NCBI RefSeq assembly: GCF_003144195.1
Contig: NW_020289996.1
Coordinates: forward strand, 63,419 to 127,418
DNA from: Ceraceosorus guamensis
Taxonomy: Eukaryota > Basidiomycota > Exobasidiomycetes > Ceraceosorales > Ceraceosoraceae
Reading direction: 5' to 3'
DNA: 64,000 nt
A program made the translations under genes and the position numbers. Below the pieces are notes generated by a model. It did no database searches. It was not told the origin of the DNA and worked only from the letters and a program-made list of their open reading frames with translations. Positions 59,437-64,000 of the stretch are shown here, piece by piece; position 1 is the first letter of the stretch, and each line of letters begins with the position of its first letter.

Positions 59437-60514
59437 TCAAGGACCAGCCCGAAACTCCGAAAGAGCTGGGGTGCCATCCGATTGCAGCGGGAAAATTGCA
59501 CCCTGATTGCTGTGTGCGGCAACAGTGGGGTCTTCCTGTTGTCTGGCAGGCGATCTCTGCGATGGCGCGCCAGCACTATTCCGCGACCACGCTGCTTCCT
59601 CGACCTTCTCACGATTGTGCAGCTTGCGGTGACCAACACCAAGGAAAGGACCCATGGTGCTACCGCTACGATTCTTTGAGATGGTCCGATTGAGACGCGT
59701 TTGCCTTGCAATCTCTCGCACGTGAGGAAGGCGGCTGCCTACTGCGCTTCTGGTGATGGGGGGAAAGTGATTGCGGTGCGTCTGGGCGAGCTCGCCTTCG
59801 TACCCGTGCCACATCATTGGCTTGCTTTTCGACCTGATGCCTCCGGTATGCAACCTTGGCGGTGCAGCGATCACCTCGCCAACGACGTCGCCATGCTGAT
59901 CTAGCTTATTGAGATGGATCCAAGTCGGCAGTGTTGGTTTCTTTGTGTCCGGTACCGTTGCGTATGAGCGCGCAACCTCCTTTGAGGTGAAAAGAGCGCC
60001 TTCTGGAGTGGTAAAGTCCCGATTGTGAGGCAAGGCAATGACATGAGTACCATCAGGACCTGTCCCAGGTACTTCGTCCCATGTCTTGGTCTTGATGTTC
60101 CTGTCCCATACTTTGGCTCGGAAGTGCGTGTATGGAATCTCGTTCGACTTTCGAAATCCTGTCACAGCCTTATTGAGGTAGAGAACCACCTCTTTAGATT
60201 GGAAATTCCACGCAAGACGCCTCCAAGCTAGCACATCAAGATTCCAGAATACTCACTTGCACGACCGGGGGCATCTCTGTGCCGAAATGGTCTCGAACGG
60301 AGTGCGCCATCCCTCTCTGTATATTGCCGCTCTTGATCCCATTGAAGCCAAGTCGAGGTCCTTTCTTGATCAGCTCGACTTCCCTGACATCCTTAGTCTT
60401 TACCCGCGTCCATTCTCCTAATGGCTTGATGGCGACACAACATGCCGCAAAGGCTACCAAAAGGGGCAGCTGCAAAAAGGGTTTGAAGTGATGGGGCTGG
60501 GACAGAACAACCAT
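59437..60514 (-). CDS. Candidate secreted protein of unknown function
   Basis: Not recognised. Two minus-strand exons, 60514-60257 and 60189-59437, give about 336 residues. The N-terminus has a signal-peptide-like core after a short basic start, FLQLPLLVAFAACCVA, followed by IKPLGEWTRV. No membrane helix follows. The mature part is polar with N-P-R-T-rich stretches (YTHFRAKVWDRNIKTKTWDE, VIALPHNRDFTTPEGAL). The acceptor is ambiguous: the AG at 60191-60190 and an AAG further downstream (giving AVTGFRKS) are both in frame. Low cysteine content argues against a classic cysteine-rich effector. In a plant-associated basidiomycete it would be worth considering as an effector, which is speculation. 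It converges on the F-box gene with only 272 bp between the stops. Confidence 0.6.
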
Positions 60515-61370
60515 CCTGGGTTGAAGAGGGTGCAAAGGTTGAGATGAAGAGTCAATGATGGAGTGGCCAGCAACTCTACGACGGAGAGGAGGAAATATCA
60601 GGGCTAGACCGACGCGGTGGATGCTTTTAAAGAGCCTCCATCAGACCGATGCGCCACGCGTGGTGGCGAATAATAGCATCATAGTCGAAGACGATCGCGG
60701 CATCCTAGCCAAGGGCAAGTTGATGGGTGACGGTCTGTAGTCCGATGTACGCTTTCGCTTTGGAATCTCAAATGTACCGGCGCCGCCTTCCCATGCTTTG
60801 CTACTCATAAGAGGCAGGACTTCGAATCGCTGACGTGTCGCTTTCACAAGCACGCGATCGATTCATCACCCAACCATTGCTCGCCGCGTTTTCCGAAGCA
60901 AGACCTGCGAAAGGAGGGGCCGTATTGCGCTTCCTGCTGATCGAGAGCAACTACGCTCGTAGAATTGCCATGGCCAGGACCGACACTACTAGCTGCAGAA
61001 TTCGTGCACAATCAGATACTCGTCCAAGCATCACCATTTCAGGAGCGGTCGTTGAAGGCGCCGGCAATCACGCCACGAGTGGTGCCAGCTGGACTTAGTA
61101 TACAATTGCGCAGAACTGGACAAGAGCGCTGCCAAGCGCAACCTGATTGCATGAGATTCAGGCGCCTGCTAGGCGCAGGCCAAGTTGGCAGTCCTCGAAA
61201 GGCTGCAAAATTCTTTTTGAGAACGGGGCACGAATGGGATGAGTATTCGTTGCGGTGGCGTGATTCGAGCCGACCCTTTCGCCACCGAAAAGGCAGAGTC
61301 TGTGCGGGCGAACGCCACTTGTGGCGGACTCCAACAAATGACTAGGCAGCGACCCGACTAGTTCCAAGCA
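60515..61370. other. Intergenic region between RPC34 3' end and the secreted-protein gene
   Basis: About 850 bp. Small frames on both strands (for example 60835-61098 plus) lack motifs, splice context or similarity I can recognise. No gene supported. Confidence 0.5.
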
Positions 61371-63367
61371 TCAGCGAAGTGTTGCAGCGTCCTTCTCATC
61401 CATAGGATCGTCCTCTCCATCTTCGTCCTCTTCCTTCTGCCCAGCCCGGTATATCCATTCGTCCATGTAAACGCACCCTTCCGCATTGACGGGACCTTTG
61501 GGTTCGCAAAAGTCGAATACGGGACAGTGTCCGCATGGAGTCTCGGTCCAGGCGACGTGCACACTGAATGGTTTGATGGCTCTGTACACCCAGAGCTCAC
61601 CGCCCACGTTGAATTCTTCTTCGAATTCCTCGTCCGAGTTCACAGGTATGGCTGCTAAAGCGGCATTTCTGACGGCAGAAGCAGGCTTGGAGGTGCTCGA
61701 TCGCTCTCTTCTATCTTTGCTTGATTTACTCTCACTCTCTTTCTTCCGGGAACTCTTGTGTGAGCCTGATTTGGACTTGGATCGAGAGCGGTATTTATCC
61801 GAGTGGGATTTAGATTTCGATCGGGGCCGATTCCGACTGCGGCTGTCATCGCGATGGCGTTTCCTGGAGGAGCTTTTGTGCTCCTTTCGCTTCCTTTTCT
61901 TGCTTTTGGAAGATGATTTCCCGGAGCTGCTGCGTCTCGAAGAGCTTCGTTTGCGTCGAGGTCCTCCTTCACTGCCGCTGTCGCTACGGGTTGACAAACT
62001 GCGACTTCGAGAGCGCGAGGTAGCGCTTGAGGAGCTCGAATCGCTCCCACTGTCTGAGTCGGACGCAGCGCTCGAGCTCCCACTTGCACTGCTCTCACTA
62101 CTGCTTCTGCTACGGCTCCTGCTGCCTCCGCTTCTGTCGCTCCTGACGTCGTCTTCGCTCTCGCTAGCAGTCTCTTGGCCAGACACCTCACCGTCCTGCC
62201 ACTCCGCGTTGGGATCCTTTCTACGCTCATTAACGCTTGAAAAGCTGGGGAAACCGGTTGAAGGAATCTTCTCAATCTTGTCGTCGTAAACGAGTACCTG
62301 CAGCAATGTGTTGACATGTTCCACATCCAGCTCGATATCGGTGACTTTGCGCGCCTTGAGCCACCTCAGACAGCTCGAAGCAGTCGGTAGTGAGCGCGAA
62401 TGCGATGCAGGATGAAGAGGTCCTAAAGAGGCTGTACTGTTATCCACTTGGGGCCATGTCTGTAGGGCACATGCGGTCAATGCTGAACAGGACAACAAGC
62501 TCACCGAGTTCACTCACGACCTGTGCGATGTGTCGATGCAGAGCTCCACAAAGCTGCTCAATGAAGACAGTATCAAGCTCGTTGTCAGTGTACCAAGGTC
62601 CTCCACTCATGTCCGCTGCAGGCGTGAGGTTGGCTAGCATATAAATCTTGCGCGTGGGTGTCTACAAAAGGAAAGGTAGGCTCCGGTCAGCTTCGTCGCA
62701 GCGCGCTCCACCATCCTCCAACTTACCTTGACATCCTTGACCACCTTGACCAACTGCCTCTGCTCCAGATTTTTCAAGACGCGCGTCATTACAGTCTGAT
62801 GCAGGTTTGACCTGGCTTTCAGGGACTTTGTCCAGATACCTCGATCGCCGCCTTCCTTGATGTGCTGATAGATAATCGTCTCGTCCGTATCCAAGGATCC
62901 GATTAGACTGGCTTCACTGCGAGAAATGGCCGTATAAGTCTGCTTGCCTTTGACGTTGGAGATGGTCAGAAGACTTTTGCGCAGCAGGCCATTGATCGCT
63001 TCCATCAGCTGGTCCAAAGGAAGCGTGACAGACTGTTCCAGCTGATCATCGCTCATCGTCTGTGGAGGTGTAAGGGTTGTGAGGAATTTGGTCAGCATGG
63101 CAAGCTTTTTGGCAGATTGTGGGGGCTAGCTCCGGCTGCGAACGGAGGACCCCAGTATCTGCCATCCTCGATGCTGAGTCGCCCTCTTAACTGAAGTCTT
63201 GGCAGCGGAACACTCTAGATGGAGTGGAAGGCACTCATTTCGGACCCACTCACATGGTCAGGATTCGACATGACGGTCTTGTACAGCTTGATCTCTCCGC
63301 TTGACATTTTGGAGGAGGAGGAGCCCGAAGGCTTCCTCGAAGAGCTAGCAGATGCGGATGCTGGCAT
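61371..63367 (-). CDS. RPC34: RNA polymerase III subunit RPC6/RPC34 with an RS-rich insertion
   Basis: Subunit of the Pol III initiation heterotrimer (human POLR3F), which links the enzyme to TFIIIB. Minus-strand exons: 63367-63254, 63125-62727, 62661-62518, 62459-61371, giving 581 residues with consistent phases. Winged-helix part: SLLTISNVKGKQTYTAISRS, DETIIYQHIKEGGDRGIWTK, LKARSNLHQTVMTRVLKNLE, RQLVKVVKDVK. Then KIYMLANLTPAADMSGGPWY, TDNELDTVFIEQL, LRWLKARKVTDIELDVEHVN and LLQVLVYDDKIEKIPSTGF. The C-terminal iron-sulfur cysteines are at about residues 528, 531, 537 and 548 (PCGHCPVFDFCEP, EGCVYMDEW). Between these, residues about 326-481 are an SR/RS-, K- and acidic-rich insertion. Family members are typically near 300-400 residues. 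An alternative, shorter start is the second in-frame ATG (SSKMSSGEIKLYK). Confidence 0.92.
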
Positions 63368-64000
63368 ATTGGCTCCTCACGCCTTACAATCAGACGAGGA
63401 GAGACCCCTCACGAATGGAGGAGGACTGCTGTGGCACTGAAACTTCGAGCTCCGCTTTGATGCGGCCTTTCCGAGTTCAACAGATCTGCGGATTGTAGCG
63501 AAGGTAGCTAACTGTCCTCAGGTCTGGCTGGGGCCGCAGGCGTTCGTACGATATTCGAGTAGAGGCTGCAGAGAAGTTGGAAAGGGCCTCAGCTGCAAGC
63601 GAAGGAGCTGAAAGTGGTCTCAGTGATGTCGGGGAGCATGCAAGGTTTGGTGCTGACGGATCCAGCCCCCTTTCTGATGGAGGGCGGTCAGGCAATTGTG
63701 AATGTCCTCTCTCACATCAATGGCCTGCTGCAGCCCCCGGCCGCGCGAAGACGCACACGACCGCAAAAAAAGTGCACCGCGTCAACGCGAACAAAGCTTC
63801 GCAGTGAGGTGGGTGCATGCATGCATCCATCCATCAGCAGCTGCTCAATCCGATCACGCCCACGCCCCCTTCACCAGACTGTCCATCCTGCTATTTACCT
63901 CCACTCAGCACATTCATCCATATTGAAAGCCCACAAGCCCGGTGAAAGATAGAGTGGGAAACTTAATTTTGGTCTCACTCACTTGTCCACAGAGAAGAGG
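63368..64000. other. Right-edge region, possible end of a further gene
   Basis: A good GTGAGT donor lies on the minus strand at 63982-63977, so bases 64000-63983 could be an exon end of a minus-strand gene. A CAG acceptor on the plus strand (63989-63991) is equally possible. The plus-strand frame from 63614 (SMQGLVLTDPAPFLMEGGQA) looks mildly protein-like. An ATGCATGCATCCATCCATC repeat lies at 63815-63835. I cannot decide on a gene. Confidence 0.3.

Noticed and set aside
61486-62289. 267-codon plus-strand open frame
   Set aside because: Antisense to the RS-rich part of RPC34; the Leu/Arg-rich composition is the mirror of RS codons.

Overview
The window looks like a gene-dense fungal genome segment, most likely from a basidiomycete. 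The Ustilaginomycotina or Exobasidiomycetes side is my inference, from multi-exon genes with short introns of roughly 60 to 110 bases, an overwhelming preference for GTGAGT-type donors, CTGAC/CTAAC-like branch sequences, GC-rich coding DNA, and the mix of proteins. I saw no transposon, virus-like element, rRNA, convincing tRNA or CRISPR array.

Layout from left to right. Minus strand: VIP1/Asp1 inositol pyrophosphate kinase (3' part cut by the left edge), then MCM6. Plus strand: an unrecognised helical-repeat-like protein, divergent from MCM6 across a promoter with three MluI cell-cycle boxes. Minus: 1-Cys peroxiredoxin. Plus: NOP4/RBM28-type nucleolar RNA-binding protein, monoacylglycerol lipase, and a GT8 glycosyltransferase tightly coupled to the lipase. 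Minus: eIF6. Plus: a TRAPPC6/Trs33 protein with a long N-terminal extension. Minus: SIR2-family deacetylase. Plus: Zn2Cys6 transcription factor and GH20 hexosaminidase (HexD-like). Minus: NADPH-cytochrome P450 reductase. Plus: VPS28, a LEA2-domain membrane protein and a small hypothetical protein. Minus: nucleoside hydrolase. Plus: VPS33 and an F-box/LRR-like protein. Minus: a candidate secreted protein and RPC34/RPC6 (Pol III subunit) with a large RS-rich insertion.

The genes are mostly unrelated housekeeping genes. Three act in endosome/vacuole/Golgi trafficking (TRAPPC6, VPS28, VPS33), two in ribosome biogenesis (NOP4, eIF6) and one in replication licensing (MCM6). I rebuilt exon structures by hand from splice sites, reading phase and family conservation. 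In every complete gene model the exon lengths sum to a multiple of three.

The most unusual feature is a set of micro-exons (5, 6, 11 and 22 nt) in VIP1, the nucleoside hydrolase and the P450 reductase. Each encodes or completes a highly conserved motif and would be missed by ordinary gene finders. Other points of note are the RS-rich insertion in RPC34, the lipase/GT8 gene boundary with no visible separate start for GT8, a GC-AG intron in the GH20 gene, a 121-bp uninterrupted homopyrimidine run that encodes the tail of the SIR2 protein, and short intergenic motifs (TCACGACT-like and GAATCAAGAATC-like) that recur between genes.
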